A stretch of 64,000 nt of DNA from Phycisphaerales bacterium (GTDB taxonomy: Bacteria; Planctomycetota; Phycisphaerae; Sedimentisphaerales; Anaerobacaceae). Both the position numbers and the translations under genes were made by a program. The notes beneath the pieces were generated by a model. That model ran no database searches. It was not told where the DNA came from and saw only the letters and a list, made by a program, of their open reading frames with translations. Below are positions 35,705 to 44,288 of this stretch, one piece after another (the first letter of the stretch is position 1; each line of letters opens with the position of its first letter). The DNA lies in the NCBI GenBank assembly GCA_003170415.1, contig PMZJ01000027.1:98335-162334 (forward strand), in the 5' to 3' direction.

Positions 35705-35738
35705 GGGGTCGTCCGGAGGAGGGCGACCCTGTTTTTTT
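35705..35738 (+). terminator. Stem-loop with T7 tail upstream of thiE
   Basis: GGGTCG (35706-35711) pairs with CGACCC (35724-35729) around a GGAGGAGGG-containing loop and is followed by G and seven T (35732-35738). This is a rho-independent terminator shape 38 nt before the thiE start, so it could serve as an attenuator. Confidence 0.6.
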
Positions 35739-35775
35739 CACCTAATCTGCCGGAATCTCTTATAATCAGGCGAGT

Positions 35776-36831
35776 ATGGAACGAGCCGGCTACAGGATAA
35801 TTGACGCGAATTTTAACAGGGCACGCGAAGCGCTTCGGGTAATCGAGGATTACTGCCGATTCACCCTCAATAGCGTTCCCCTGAGCAGTCGCGCCAAAGA
35901 GATGCGTCATAAGCTCTCGTCGGCAATAGCCCGGCTTAACACTGAGCGGCTACTTGCGAGCAGGGATACGCCCGGCGATGTCGGCATCGGGCAAACGATA
36001 GAAGGCGCGATTGGCCGGACGGATTTGAAGGATTCGCTTACCGCCGCCTGCAAACGGCTGCCCGAGGCGCTCCGCGTTCTCGCGGAGGCACTAAAAAGCG
36101 TTGAGCCAGGCATAGCTGACGAGATGGAACGGCTGCGATATGCCGGCTACTCACTCGAAAAGGATATTGCCCTGTTCGCCAATACCCAGGCCAAATTCGG
36201 CAAAGTTCGACTGTATGCCTTAATCAGTTCAAATTTCCCCGCGGATGTTTTCACTCTCACGGGTCAATGTATCGCGGGGGGTGTTGATTGCCTTCAATTG
36301 CGGGCAAAAGATATTGACGCGGACAGATATTTCGCGGTCGCCTGTGAATTTGTGAAGATGTGCAAAGACGCGGGGGTTATAAGTATTATTAATGACCGGG
36401 CTGATATTGCTATCGCGAGCGGCGCTGATGGGGTGCACTTAGGGCAAAACGATTTGCCGTTAGAACAAGCACGCAAACTTCAGTTAACGCCGTTGATTTT
36501 CGGCAAGAGCACTCATTCTCCTGTTCAGCTTAACGCGGCGATTACTGAACTGCCGACGTACGTCTCGCTTGGCCCCGTCTTTGCGACGCCGACCAAGCCG
36601 GCTACGAAACCCGTCGGCATCGAATATGTTAAACAGGCGTTGCCTATTTTAACAGATACAGGTGTTGGCCACGTTGCTATCGGGGGCATAAACGAAAACA
36701 ATATCGACGCCGTACTTCGGGCTGGTGCGAGGACCATCGCTGTTGTCTCCGCCGTCGCTGCTTCGCCGGACCCGATAGCCGCTTGCAAAAAACTGAAAGA
36801 AAAAATCACTGCGTTTTTTGACAAAAGTTAA
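35776..36831 (+). CDS. thiE: Thiamine-phosphate synthase with N-terminal ThiD2 domain
   Basis: A 351-residue fusion. Residues 1-120 form a ThiD2-type domain, recognised from RIIDANFNRAREALRVIEDY. Residues about 140-351 are the TIM-barrel thiamine phosphate synthase, which joins HMP-PP and HET-P to give thiamine phosphate: LQLRAKD, INDRADIAIASGADGVHLGQND, STHSP, YVSLGPVFATPTKP and AIGGI are the substrate-binding segments. It is a single-gene unit preceded by tandem hairpins, one with a T7 tail. No TPP riboswitch consensus was found upstream. Confidence 0.92.
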   Translation: MERAGYRIIDANFNRAREALRVIEDYCRFTLNSVPLSSRAKEMRHKLSSAIARLNTERLLASRDTPGDVGIGQTIEGAIGRTDLKDSLTAACKRLPEALRVLAEALKSVEPGIADEMERLRYAGYSLEKDIALFANTQAKFGKVRLYALISSNFPADVFTLTGQCIAGGVDCLQLRAKDIDADRYFAVACEFVKMCKDAGVISIINDRADIAIASGADGVHLGQNDLPLEQARKLQLTPLIFGKSTHSPVQLNAAITELPTYVSLGPVFATPTKPATKPVGIEYVKQALPILTDTGVGHVAIGGINENNIDAVLRAGARTIAVVSAVAASPDPIAACKKLKEKITAFFDKS

Positions 36832-37439
36832 ATTTTTACCGCGGAGGTCGCAAAACTCGCAGAGAAAGCAAGATAAAAAACTCAGCGGTCTCAGCGTTCT
36901 CGGCGGTGAGTCAATCTCAATCAATTGTGATTTCATAAGTGCCGATATTCCCAAGATTTGCCAACGCGGCAGGCGTTGCCACAGACGTTCGAACAAATCA
37001 TCAAACAGGGAGTTATCCACTTTGACTTTGATATTTTGTTAAAACAGTTTGAGTTTGCGATTAGCCAATATTTTACCCAGATTAAATATCTGGACTCAGC
37101 TTGCCCATTATAGCACCTCTCCAATGCGGCATAACTTGTTATTTAGAATGGAGTTAGCGTTTGTCTCATAACCGGCGTGGTCGGAGTTTTGTTATTTTGG
37201 CAACAAATTATGGTGTGGCTGTTTTTCCTACTCGAATATAGGGCGAAAATTATCAACAAGTTATCCACAAGCTGCACTGTTGGCAGGTACTTCCGATTAT
37301 CCTGAAAAAGAGCGAGCCAATTGGTATGGAAATCGTTAGGCATTTGGTTAGTTGTTCGTATATCGTTACGCGGAGGCCGGAAGCAGTTTTTAGTTTTAAG
37401 TTGATGAAATTGCGGCGGGTTTAGGCCTGACGCATTTTT
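36832..37439. other. Gene-free stretch with an imperfect inverted repeat and two DnaA-box-like sites
   Basis: No credible gene. At 36838-36910 there is an imperfect inverted repeat whose halves begin ACCGCGGAGG and end GGCGGTGAG, of a kind dispersed in many genomes. TTATCCACT (37013-37021) and a perfect DnaA box TTATCCACA (37261-37269) lie 240 bp apart in an AT-rich segment. No dnaA, dnaN or gyrB gene is nearby, so an origin is not supported. Confidence 0.4.
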
Positions 37440-37958
37440 TTAGGGTTTTGTGCGGACAATGAAATCGGCGTTGAGCCGTTTGCCGGAGGGGCAGACGCAG
37501 GTAACGTGGAGGATGCAGTTTTCGGCGGAGGATTTTTGCAGAGGTAGCGAGAAGAGATAGGCACGGAGAAAGTCCTGCCAGAGGTTGTTGTTGACGGCGG
37601 GATCGGTGAGGTCGATATCAGGCCAGACGATAAGGCGTTTGCCTTTGGGGTCAGAGGAACGCTGGAGGTGCTGGAAAAGTTCGAAGCGGAAAATGACGGG
37701 CGCTTTGATTTGAGAATCGAAGGCATCGAGGAGGCAGACGTAGGCGGTGATGGTGGAGTCGCTGTCGGAGGCGGATGTTGGTGTGATGGAGGTGATGGGG
37801 AGGACGTCGATGCGAGCGGGGCCGAAACGGGAGCAGGGAGTGGAATCGTGGAATATCGCAGGTGAGGAATCGGTGCTTGGCTGCTGGGTTGAGCAGCCGG
37901 CGTAAAACGCGAGGGCGAGAACGAAAAACAGTTTTGTCGGAAACGATATCGTTTTCAT
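37440..37958 (-). CDS. Putative lipoprotein of unknown function
   Basis: A 172-residue protein with a lipoprotein signal: basic start, hydrophobic stretch, then the lipobox FYAGC with the lipidated Cys at residue 22. The mature part contains paired features (RFELFQHLQRSSDPKGKR, IVWPDIDLTDP, LWQDFLRAYLFSLPL) but no domain that I recognise. It would be anchored in the inner or outer membrane on the periplasmic side. It is 73 bp upstream in reading direction from nothing obvious and precedes no operon partner; larE lies behind its start on the same strand. Confidence 0.65.
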   Translation of the reverse strand: MKTISFPTKLFFVLALAFYAGCSTQQPSTDSSPAIFHDSTPCSRFGPARIDVLPITSITPTSASDSDSTITAYVCLLDAFDSQIKAPVIFRFELFQHLQRSSDPKGKRLIVWPDIDLTDPAVNNNLWQDFLRAYLFSLPLQKSSAENCILHVTCVCPSGKRLNADFIVRTKP

Positions 37959-38031
37959 AAATATGGGCGGGATTAAACCCGCCTTACATTATTTCGGCGA
38001 GAGTTTTGGTTTTAGTTGAGTGAAAAAGGGT

Positions 38032-38862
38032 TCAGCGTTTGTCGTTTTTTGAGAGAATTTCGTTTAGTGAGCCGGAGCGGAAGCCCTGGAGGTCGATGGC
38101 GACGTATTTGAAACCGAGGGATTTGAGTTTTTTGATGATTCGCGAGCGATTCGGTTCGGCGGTAATCTTTTTGAAATCCTCCTGATGGACTTCGATTCGG
38201 GCGATTGATTCGTGATGGCGGACGCGGAACTCGACGAGGCCGAGCGTTCTGAGAAAATCTTCCGCTTTTTCGATTTGGTTGAGGCGCGTTTCGCTAACCT
38301 CAAGGCCATAGGCGATTCGTGAGGCGAGGCAGGGCGATGAGGGAACGTCGGCGGTTTCGAGGTCGAGTTTTCTGCTAAGGGCGCGGATGTCGTTTTTGGT
38401 AAGTTTGGCTTCGGCGAGGGGTGAACGGATGCCGAAGAGTTTCATCGCGCGGTTGCCTGGGCGGAAATCATCGAGGTCGTCGAGGTTTGTTCCGAAGATG
38501 ACTTGTTTGAAGCCCTTTTTTCCGGCTATATCAATAAGTTCCTGACACAAGTGGCTTTTGCAGTGAAAGCAGCGGTCCGCCTTATTGGCGACGAAGTGTG
38601 GGTCTTTAAGCTCTTCTGCGTCGATGGTTTGGAGTCGGACGCGTAAGGTTTTGGCGATTTTTTTCGCGCGTCGCAGGACGTGTTTTGGTTCGACGACACC
38701 TGCGCTAATGCAGGCGAAGACGTTTTTGTCGCCGAGGGTATCGACGGCGACTTTGAGCAAAAGCGTGCTATCGACGCCGCCTGAATAAGCGACGAGGACG
38801 GAGCCAAGGTCTTTGAGGATTTTTTTCAGGGTGGAGTATTTGCGTTGTAAGTCGCCAGCCAT
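38032..38862 (-). CDS. larE: LarE-type sulfur transferase (nickel-pincer nucleotide cofactor)
   Basis: A 276-residue PP-loop ATPase. LarE adenylates pyridinium-bis-carboxylate mononucleotide and gives up a sulfur atom during synthesis of the nickel-pincer cofactor of lactate racemase. The PP-loop is YSGGVDST (26-33) and the sulfur-donating cysteine lies in PSSPCLASR (Cys178). The region shows one conserved Cys, fitting the single-turnover sacrificial type rather than the three-Cys iron-sulfur type. CFHCK (99-102) is a further conserved pair. No larA, larB or larC is in the window. The gene is 4 bp downstream of the C_GCAxxG gene, so they are cotranscribed. Confidence 0.85.
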   Translation of the reverse strand: MAGDLQRKYSTLKKILKDLGSVLVAYSGGVDSTLLLKVAVDTLGDKNVFACISAGVVEPKHVLRRAKKIAKTLRVRLQTIDAEELKDPHFVANKADRCFHCKSHLCQELIDIAGKKGFKQVIFGTNLDDLDDFRPGNRAMKLFGIRSPLAEAKLTKNDIRALSRKLDLETADVPSSPCLASRIAYGLEVSETRLNQIEKAEDFLRTLGLVEFRVRHHESIARIEVHQEDFKKITAEPNRSRIIKKLKSLGFKYVAIDLQGFRSGSLNEILSKNDKR

Positions 38863-38866
38863 AAGA

Positions 38867-39301
38867 TTAACCGAGCATCTCGTCTAAAATTTCCGCGGCG
38901 GACATCACGTATTTGGGACAGAGCTGTTTGAACGCGTCCTGCTTTTTAGCCGCTTCGAAACCTTCGGGGGTGCTGATATTACAGCCGATGAGGTCGGTGC
39001 AGCGGATAGAGTTGTGTCGCGCCTTGAATTTTTTGGCGAATTCATTTGTTAATTTGGCGACTTTCATTTTGGCCTCGATATCGTCGGCCCTTGTTCTGCC
39101 GAATTTGAGGCCGAGGACCATAAATGCGCCTGTTACGACTCCGCAGGTCTGGTCTAAGTGCATACCGCCGCCGAAGCCGGAGCTGATCTTGTATGCCAGC
39201 TTTTTATCTAAGCCGAACTGCTCGCAATAAGCTCCAAGCACGGCCATCGAACACGAAAAACCCTCTTTGAAGATTCCAGCCGCTTTATCTGCGTTATTCA
39301 T
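38867..39301 (-). CDS. C_GCAxxG_C_C family redox-type protein
   Basis: A 144-residue protein of the family named for its spaced cysteines. Here the conserved Cys residues appear in GFSCSMAVLGAYCEQFG, the glycine-rich FGGGMHLDQTCGVVTGA, RCTDLIGC and QLCPKYV. Family members are thought to bind metal or take part in redox reactions; biochemical function is not settled. It is the first gene before larE, with 4 bp between them, which suggests a shared role in sulfur or metal chemistry. Confidence 0.82.
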   Translation of the reverse strand: MNNADKAAGIFKEGFSCSMAVLGAYCEQFGLDKKLAYKISSGFGGGMHLDQTCGVVTGAFMVLGLKFGRTRADDIEAKMKVAKLTNEFAKKFKARHNSIRCTDLIGCNISTPEGFEAAKKQDAFKQLCPKYVMSAAEILDEMLG

Positions 39302-39375
39302 AAACTAACTCCCGAGCATTTTTTTATTTTCTATACGTTCATACTTACTACAAACCCACTTGTGCGTGACCAAAC

Positions 39376-39795
39376 TCACAAACTTGTTATTTTCTTGTTT
39401 TTATACTTATCTAATAACATCTCTACAGCAACAATCGCGAAAAAAACCAAAATTGGAATAATCCCAAGCATTACGAAATCGTTGTCGATAATTTTGTAGG
39501 AGACAAAATCAACAATCACGCCATATCCAACCGAATACACAAAGGCAATTAGAAAATATCTAATAACCCCTTGCCCCAAATGCAAATTGAAAATCTTATT
39601 TATTCCCAGCCGAACTATGGCGAGAACAAAAAATTGAATAAAAACGAGGCCAAAGCCAAAAATCAGCACAAGACCATATGGCACCAGACAATCTCCCCTG
39701 CCCACTTCAATCCCTGTGAAGAAAATCACTCCTATCAACAAGCCCAGACATATCACAAATAACCTCAACAGCAGACCAAGCATCCGCTTGACCAT
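39376..39795 (-). CDS. Small four-helix membrane protein, unknown function
   Basis: A 139-residue protein with four hydrophobic segments (about residues 5-24, 33-58, 72-95 and 103-125) and a basic C-terminus. No family recognised. The start is set at ATG 39795, preceded by GGTGGGG about 5 nt upstream. The frame remains open upstream through the tRNA gene, but that extension is an artefact of the tRNA sequence. It lies directly behind tRNA-Thr in the same direction. Confidence 0.55.
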   Translation of the reverse strand: MVKRMLGLLLRLFVICLGLLIGVIFFTGIEVGRGDCLVPYGLVLIFGFGLVFIQFFVLAIVRLGINKIFNLHLGQGVIRYFLIAFVYSVGYGVIVDFVSYKIIDNDFVMLGIIPILVFFAIVAVEMLLDKYKNKKITSL

Positions 39796-39860
39796 TGTAT
39801 CCCCACCCTGAGACCTGAATCTGTTCCTTATGAAATGGCAGAATTCTCCAAAATTCATAC

Positions 39861-39932
39861 AGCCGATGACGGGACTTGAACCCATAACCCCGGCTTTACG
39901 AAAGCCGTGCTCTACCATTGAGCTACATCGGC
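39861..39932 (-). tRNA. tRNA-Thr (anticodon CGT)
   Basis: A 72-nt cloverleaf on the minus strand. The acceptor stem pairs GCCGATG with CATCGGC, discriminator T. The D arm contains AGCTCAATGGTAGAGC, the anticodon loop is TTCGTAA between CGGCT and AGCCG, and the T arm has GGTTCAAGTCC. The 3' CCA is not encoded. Confidence 0.95.
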
Positions 39933-40028
39933 GAACAAGGATATGATACAGGTCTGCGGGGTGATTGTAAAGGCAATCGAGGCCCGCAAGGGGGTATAGG
40001 AGGGCAAAAAAAGGTCCGTTGGGTGTGG

Positions 40029-40057
40029 TTGACAAATGGCTGATAATGTCCTATATT
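40029..40057 (+). promoter_or_regulatory. Promoter of the pilT operon
   Basis: TTGACA (40029-40034) and TATATT (40052-40057) are spaced by 17 bp, a near-perfect housekeeping promoter. It is about 90 bp before the preferred pilT start. Confidence 0.7.
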
Positions 40058-40145
40058 AAATAGTTTATAATAGAATGGGTATATGCCCCCGGTAGGGCGT
40101 GAAAGCCGGACGAGAAGTATAATCACTGCGAAATTCGGTTTGATT

Positions 40146-41282
40146 ATGGTGGATTCGGGACAAATAGCTGGTCAGGACGCATCGCAAAGGCAAGAGCCGG
40201 AGATAAACAAGTTTTTTCGAGCGGCGATAAAGACGCGTGCCAGTGATTTACATCTTAAGGCAGGACAGCCGGCCAGATTGCGGATACAGGACGAGCTTCG
40301 CAGCACGACGGGCGAGACATTGACGGAGGAACGTCTTGAGCAGTTGACTTTTGAGATACTAAGCGAGGAGCAGAAGCAATTTTTCGCCAAGAACGGGACG
40401 CTGGATTTTTCATACGGGGTAACGGAGGAGGACCGGTTTCGCGTAAATATATTCCGGCAGCGAGGAATGGTGAGCTTGGTAGCGAGAAGGGTCAATACGG
40501 ACGTGCCGACCATTGAGCAGCTTTACCTGCCTGCGACGCTGAAGAAGATAGCGGACGGCAGCCAGGGGCTTGTGCTGATAGTCGGGCCGACGGGCAGCGG
40601 CAAGACGACGACGGCGGTATCAATGATAGATTACATCAACACTACCCGTTCATGTCATATTGTTACAATCGAAGACCCAATCGAGTATTACATCAAAGAT
40701 AAAAAGGCGCTGGTTTCGCAGCGAGAGGTGGGTATTGATGTCCCTGATTACGACCAGGCGTTGACGTACCTGATGCGAGAGGACCCGGATGTTGTTTTCA
40801 TCGGGGAACTCCGCGATGCCAAGACGGTTAGTGCGGCAATGCGGGCTTCCGAGACGGGGCATCTGGTTTTCGGGACGGTTCACGCGACCAACGCGGCGCA
40901 GGCGGTTCAGCGATTAGTGGATTTGTTCCCGCAGGTTGAGCGTGACCTTGCTAGGCAGACGTTGAGTGTGACTTTGCGGGCGATGGTGAGTCAGGTGCTT
41001 CTGCCGTGCGTAAATCCGGGCGTTGACAGGATACCGGCCAACGAGATACTTCTCGCCAATTCTGAAGCGCGCAAGCTAATCAGCGAGAAGCGTGAATCCG
41101 AGATACCGAATCTGATTCGAGGGTGTACCCAGGACGGGATGATAGACATCACCGACAGTTTGGTGGCGCTGATAAGGGATGGCTCCGTTGAGCCGAAGGA
41201 CGCGTACAAGTATGCGCCCAACCCTGATGAACTGAAAATGGTTCTCAAAGGTATTCGCGCGGAGAAGGGCGGCATCCTGTGA
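40146..41282 (+). CDS. pilT: PilT-family pilus retraction ATPase
   Basis: A 378-residue hexameric secretion ATPase of the PilT/PilU branch. The N-terminal PAS-like domain has ASDLHLKAGQPARLRI. The RecA-like domain has Walker A GPTGSGKTTT (147-156), the Asp box with IEDPIEYYI, Walker B DPDVVFIGELRD and the His box GHLVFGTVHATNA, all intact. It powers retraction of type IV pili at the inner membrane. The ATG at 40146 matches family N-termini; an in-frame ATG at 40083 is less likely. It heads an operon with a degenerate PilB-like gene and a CvpA-like gene; no pilin or pilus assembly genes are in the window. Confidence 0.9.
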   Translation: MVDSGQIAGQDASQRQEPEINKFFRAAIKTRASDLHLKAGQPARLRIQDELRSTTGETLTEERLEQLTFEILSEEQKQFFAKNGTLDFSYGVTEEDRFRVNIFRQRGMVSLVARRVNTDVPTIEQLYLPATLKKIADGSQGLVLIVGPTGSGKTTTAVSMIDYINTTRSCHIVTIEDPIEYYIKDKKALVSQREVGIDVPDYDQALTYLMREDPDVVFIGELRDAKTVSAAMRASETGHLVFGTVHATNAAQAVQRLVDLFPQVERDLARQTLSVTLRAMVSQVLLPCVNPGVDRIPANEILLANSEARKLISEKRESEIPNLIRGCTQDGMIDITDSLVALIRDGSVEPKDAYKYAPNPDELKMVLKGIRAEKGGIL

Positions 41283-41301
41283 GAGCGGAGCTGATACCGT
41301 A

Positions 41302-42969
41302 ATGGAGTGTGTTATGCCTGATTTTTTAGCAGTGGCAGGATACGGCGGGTATGTATCGCCGATAAAGTTCGCCGTATTTCTGATTTTATATTTCGGCTGG
41401 TTGTACATTATCGACTGGGTTTACAAGGACGCGGAGGCGGTTGGTACAAAGTACGTTTTCTGGACTGGGGTTGTTTTCGGGGTATGGGCGGCGTCGGGGA
41501 TGGTATGGCTTCTGATTCCGGTCTTTATCATCGGGCTGGCGTTTTATCTTGTCGCGACGGGGGCGGCGACGATAAGCTACATAGTGCACCGCAATTCGGT
41601 TGTGCCTGAGTTCCAGCGGATGTTTACCGTTGGCTACATCAAGGACATGGTTTTGGGCGGCATCATAAAGAAGAAGGAACCGGTTGCGGCATACGTTTTC
41701 ATTTCTGCGAACAACAACGAGGTTCCGGTGCCTGAGGCAAAGACGCCGGACTATTTCGGGTACAAGGCGGCATACAGTTTGTTTAATGACGCATTGTATC
41801 GCAGGGCGTACGACGTCGTATGCATACCCACGCCGCAGAATTACGATGTCGCGTATTACATCGACGGGACGGCCCTGAAGCAGCCGGCTATTGCGAAGGA
41901 CCAGATGGATTACCTGATTCGATTTTTGAAGAGTTTGGCGAATCTGGATATGGAGGAGAAGCGCAGGCCGCAGAAGGGCAAATTCACGATTTTCAAACAG
42001 GGCAAGAGAATCGACTGGGAGCTGACGACCGCTGGTTCTAACGCCGGGGAGCAGATGCGGGCGAAGCTGGTGATGCAGCAGAGCATTACCAAGCTTAGCG
42101 ACCTGGGCCTGACGACTGAGCAGCTTGACCAGTTCGGAACATTGCGTAGCGCCAAAAAAGGCGTGTTTATCGTTTCAGGGCCGAAGAACAGCGGAGTGAC
42201 AACGACTCTTTATACGCTGTTGAGGAATCACGACGCATTTCTAAACGGAATCACGACGCTGGAGAAACAAATATCGGGCAAGCTGCCAAATATAACGCAG
42301 AACACCTTTGCGCTGGGCGACAGCGGCATAACCACCTATGCCAAGATGCTCCAGTCAATTATAAGGATGGACCCGGACATCGTGGGCGTCGCGGACTGTG
42401 GGGATTCGGAGACGGCGCAAATGGCCTGTACGGCGGCGGAAAGCAAGCTTGTTTACGTTGTTATCGAGGAGGAAAGTATTCTGAGGGCGCTGGGCAAGTG
42501 GATAAAACTGGTAGGCGACAAGAACAAGGCGGTGGAGTGTCTTCTGGGTTTGAGCAACCAGCGGCTGCTTCGCAAGTTATGCGAGCAGTGCAAACAGGCA
42601 TACGAGCCGAACAGCGATTTACTGCGTAAGTTCAATATACCCGCCGAGAAGGCGAAGGTTTTTCATCGCACGGGCAAGGTGGTTTATGACAAGCGAGGCA
42701 AGGCGTCGCCGTGTGATAATTGTCAGGAGACGGGCTATTTCGGCAGGATGTGCATTTTTGAGACGATTATGTTGAACGAGCATTTGCGCAACGCCGTCAA
42801 GCAGGCGAAGTCGCTGTCTGATGTTGGGACGGAGTTGAGGCGTGCCAAGATGCTGTATCTTCAGGAGCAGGGTTTGATGCGTGTTATAGCGGGTATTACA
42901 TCGGTCAATGAGATGGTGAGGGTTCTTTCGAAGTCGAAGGAGCAGAAGCCGACAGCAGAAGAGCAGTAA
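41302..42969 (+). CDS. Membrane-anchored PilB/GspE-like protein with degenerate ATPase site
   Basis: A 555-residue protein unlike normal PilB. Residues about 20-95 hold three hydrophobic segments. The C-terminal 300 residues align by eye to PilB/GspE ATPases, including the zinc-type CEQC (427-430) and CDNC (471-474) pairs and the GYFGRMCIFE motif. The Walker A is GPKNSGVTTT (293-302) with Val299 where the essential Lys should be. The Walker B region reads RMDPDIVGVADCGD with Asp365 for the catalytic Glu, and the His box is replaced by SKLVYVVIEEE. It is therefore probably a pseudo-ATPase acting as a scaffold or regulator. ATG 41314, with GGAG 6 nt before it, is an equally good start. Confidence 0.82.
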   Translation: MECVMPDFLAVAGYGGYVSPIKFAVFLILYFGWLYIIDWVYKDAEAVGTKYVFWTGVVFGVWAASGMVWLLIPVFIIGLAFYLVATGAATISYIVHRNSVVPEFQRMFTVGYIKDMVLGGIIKKKEPVAAYVFISANNNEVPVPEAKTPDYFGYKAAYSLFNDALYRRAYDVVCIPTPQNYDVAYYIDGTALKQPAIAKDQMDYLIRFLKSLANLDMEEKRRPQKGKFTIFKQGKRIDWELTTAGSNAGEQMRAKLVMQQSITKLSDLGLTTEQLDQFGTLRSAKKGVFIVSGPKNSGVTTTLYTLLRNHDAFLNGITTLEKQISGKLPNITQNTFALGDSGITTYAKMLQSIIRMDPDIVGVADCGDSETAQMACTAAESKLVYVVIEEESILRALGKWIKLVGDKNKAVECLLGLSNQRLLRKLCEQCKQAYEPNSDLLRKFNIPAEKAKVFHRTGKVVYDKRGKASPCDNCQETGYFGRMCIFETIMLNEHLRNAVKQAKSLSDVGTELRRAKMLYLQEQGLMRVIAGITSVNEMVRVLSKSKEQKPTAEEQ

Positions 42970-43058
42970 TATTGTTTTGTTGAATTGTTGCGCGTGGTTT
43001 GGCCCCTAAGGGGTGCCGCAACGGGCGGCGGCAAGATTAACGTGGAGACGAGGTTGTA

Positions 43059-44153
43059 ATGGCAAGTGCAGTGATACTACTAATTATGGTCGGGTGTGCC
43101 GTGGCCCAGTATCTCAAGGGCGGTTTGGTAAAATCATTTCTAACTTTAATTTCGGCGTTATTAGCGAGCTTTGTGGCGTTGTGGTGGTATGAGCAGGCGT
43201 CGGCATTCGTAGTCAAGCAGGAGTATATTGTTGATTATGCGCAGCCGGCGTGCTTTGGGATGTTATTTTTGATAAGCTTCGCGATTTTGCAGACAGCCGC
43301 TATGGCGATTAGTAAACAGAAAATCGACTTTGGCGATAAGCCCGAGCGCATCGGGCGAGTAGTATTCGGTCTTTTACTTGGATACGTCATTTCCGGTGTT
43401 TTGCTGATAGGCGTATCGATGGCTCCGCTGCCCAGTGAGTATCCTTACCAGCGATTTGACGGCAACAGAGCTGACCCGAAAAGTCCCAGGAGGGCGTTGC
43501 TGAATCCGGACGGATTTTTAAGCGGATTTTTTGGGATTATAAGCGGCGGCAGCGTCAGCGGAACACAGAGTTTCGCGGTTCTTCATGCCGGATTTATTGA
43601 TGAGTTGTCGCTGAACCGGCTGCCAATCAGTCAAAAAGTGAAAGTACTTACCGATGCTGGCACGGTAACGATGTCTGCGAAATCGGTATGGCCTGCGCCG
43701 GAAGGGTTAAAGGATACTGAAGGCAAATTGGTGCAACCCAGGACCGACTACGACCTGATAGTTGTCCGTGTCGGGTTTACAGGCAGGATGCTTTCGGGCG
43801 ACTTAACTACGAGCCAGTTACGATTTCAATGCAAGAAAAAGGGCGAGAAGTCCCGTTTGCAGGGCAGCGCCGTAAGTGTTTATCCTATCGGTTATCTCCA
43901 GAGCGCCAGCCAGGTCAAGACCGTCGGCATCAACGAACGCATAACGCTTAATGCGAAGAACGCTCAGAACGGCGTGGTATCGATGAATTTTGTATGTTAC
44001 GTTCCGAAGGATTATGAGCCGGTGATGGTGGGCCTGAAGACCAACGCTATTGCGGAAGCACCACCGATGGTTGCAGCGGATCAGGCGCCTAAAGAATCAA
44101 ATCCTGTTTCTGAAAAGCCGGTCACGCCGAAAGACGCGAATGCTGCTAAATAA
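43059..44153 (+). CDS. CvpA-like membrane protein with C-terminal domain
   Basis: A 364-residue protein. Residues 1-130 hold four hydrophobic segments of the CvpA (colicin V production) family type, including LKGGLVKSFLTLISALLASF. The remaining 230 residues are soluble, beta-rich by appearance, and end in a Pro/Lys-rich tail; I do not recognise this part. It follows the PilB-like gene by 89 bp in the same direction and may be cotranscribed with it. Function of CvpA proteins is poorly defined and linked to envelope and secretion. Confidence 0.7.
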   Translation: MASAVILLIMVGCAVAQYLKGGLVKSFLTLISALLASFVALWWYEQASAFVVKQEYIVDYAQPACFGMLFLISFAILQTAAMAISKQKIDFGDKPERIGRVVFGLLLGYVISGVLLIGVSMAPLPSEYPYQRFDGNRADPKSPRRALLNPDGFLSGFFGIISGGSVSGTQSFAVLHAGFIDELSLNRLPISQKVKVLTDAGTVTMSAKSVWPAPEGLKDTEGKLVQPRTDYDLIVVRVGFTGRMLSGDLTTSQLRFQCKKKGEKSRLQGSAVSVYPIGYLQSASQVKTVGINERITLNAKNAQNGVVSMNFVCYVPKDYEPVMVGLKTNAIAEAPPMVAADQAPKESNPVSEKPVTPKDANAAK

Positions 44154-44288
44154 TCCTGATGATAATATCAGTCAGTTAAAACGATTGACTGAAAGAATAT
44201 AAGTTTTTTTGATTCGGTGTTTTATAGCTCCCTTCCAGGGAGTATTCAGGTCAGGATGTTCCCGGTCTCCGTTGGTTCTTTGGCCCCG

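Noticed and set aside
35513..35775. TPP riboswitch before thiE
   Set aside because: The conserved CTGAGA element and the pyrophosphate-binding segment were not found on either side of the hairpins.
36649..37020. Minus-strand frame of 123 codons downstream of thiE
   Set aside because: It overlaps the thiE 3' end in antisense and crosses a dispersed repeat; no domain seen.
37013..37269. Replication origin
   Set aside because: Two DnaA-box-like sites alone are not enough; no clustered boxes, no dnaA/dnaN and no 13-mer region.
39796..40035. N-terminal extension of the small membrane protein upstream of 39795
   Set aside because: The extension runs through the tRNA-Thr gene and a better start with ribosome binding site exists at 39795.
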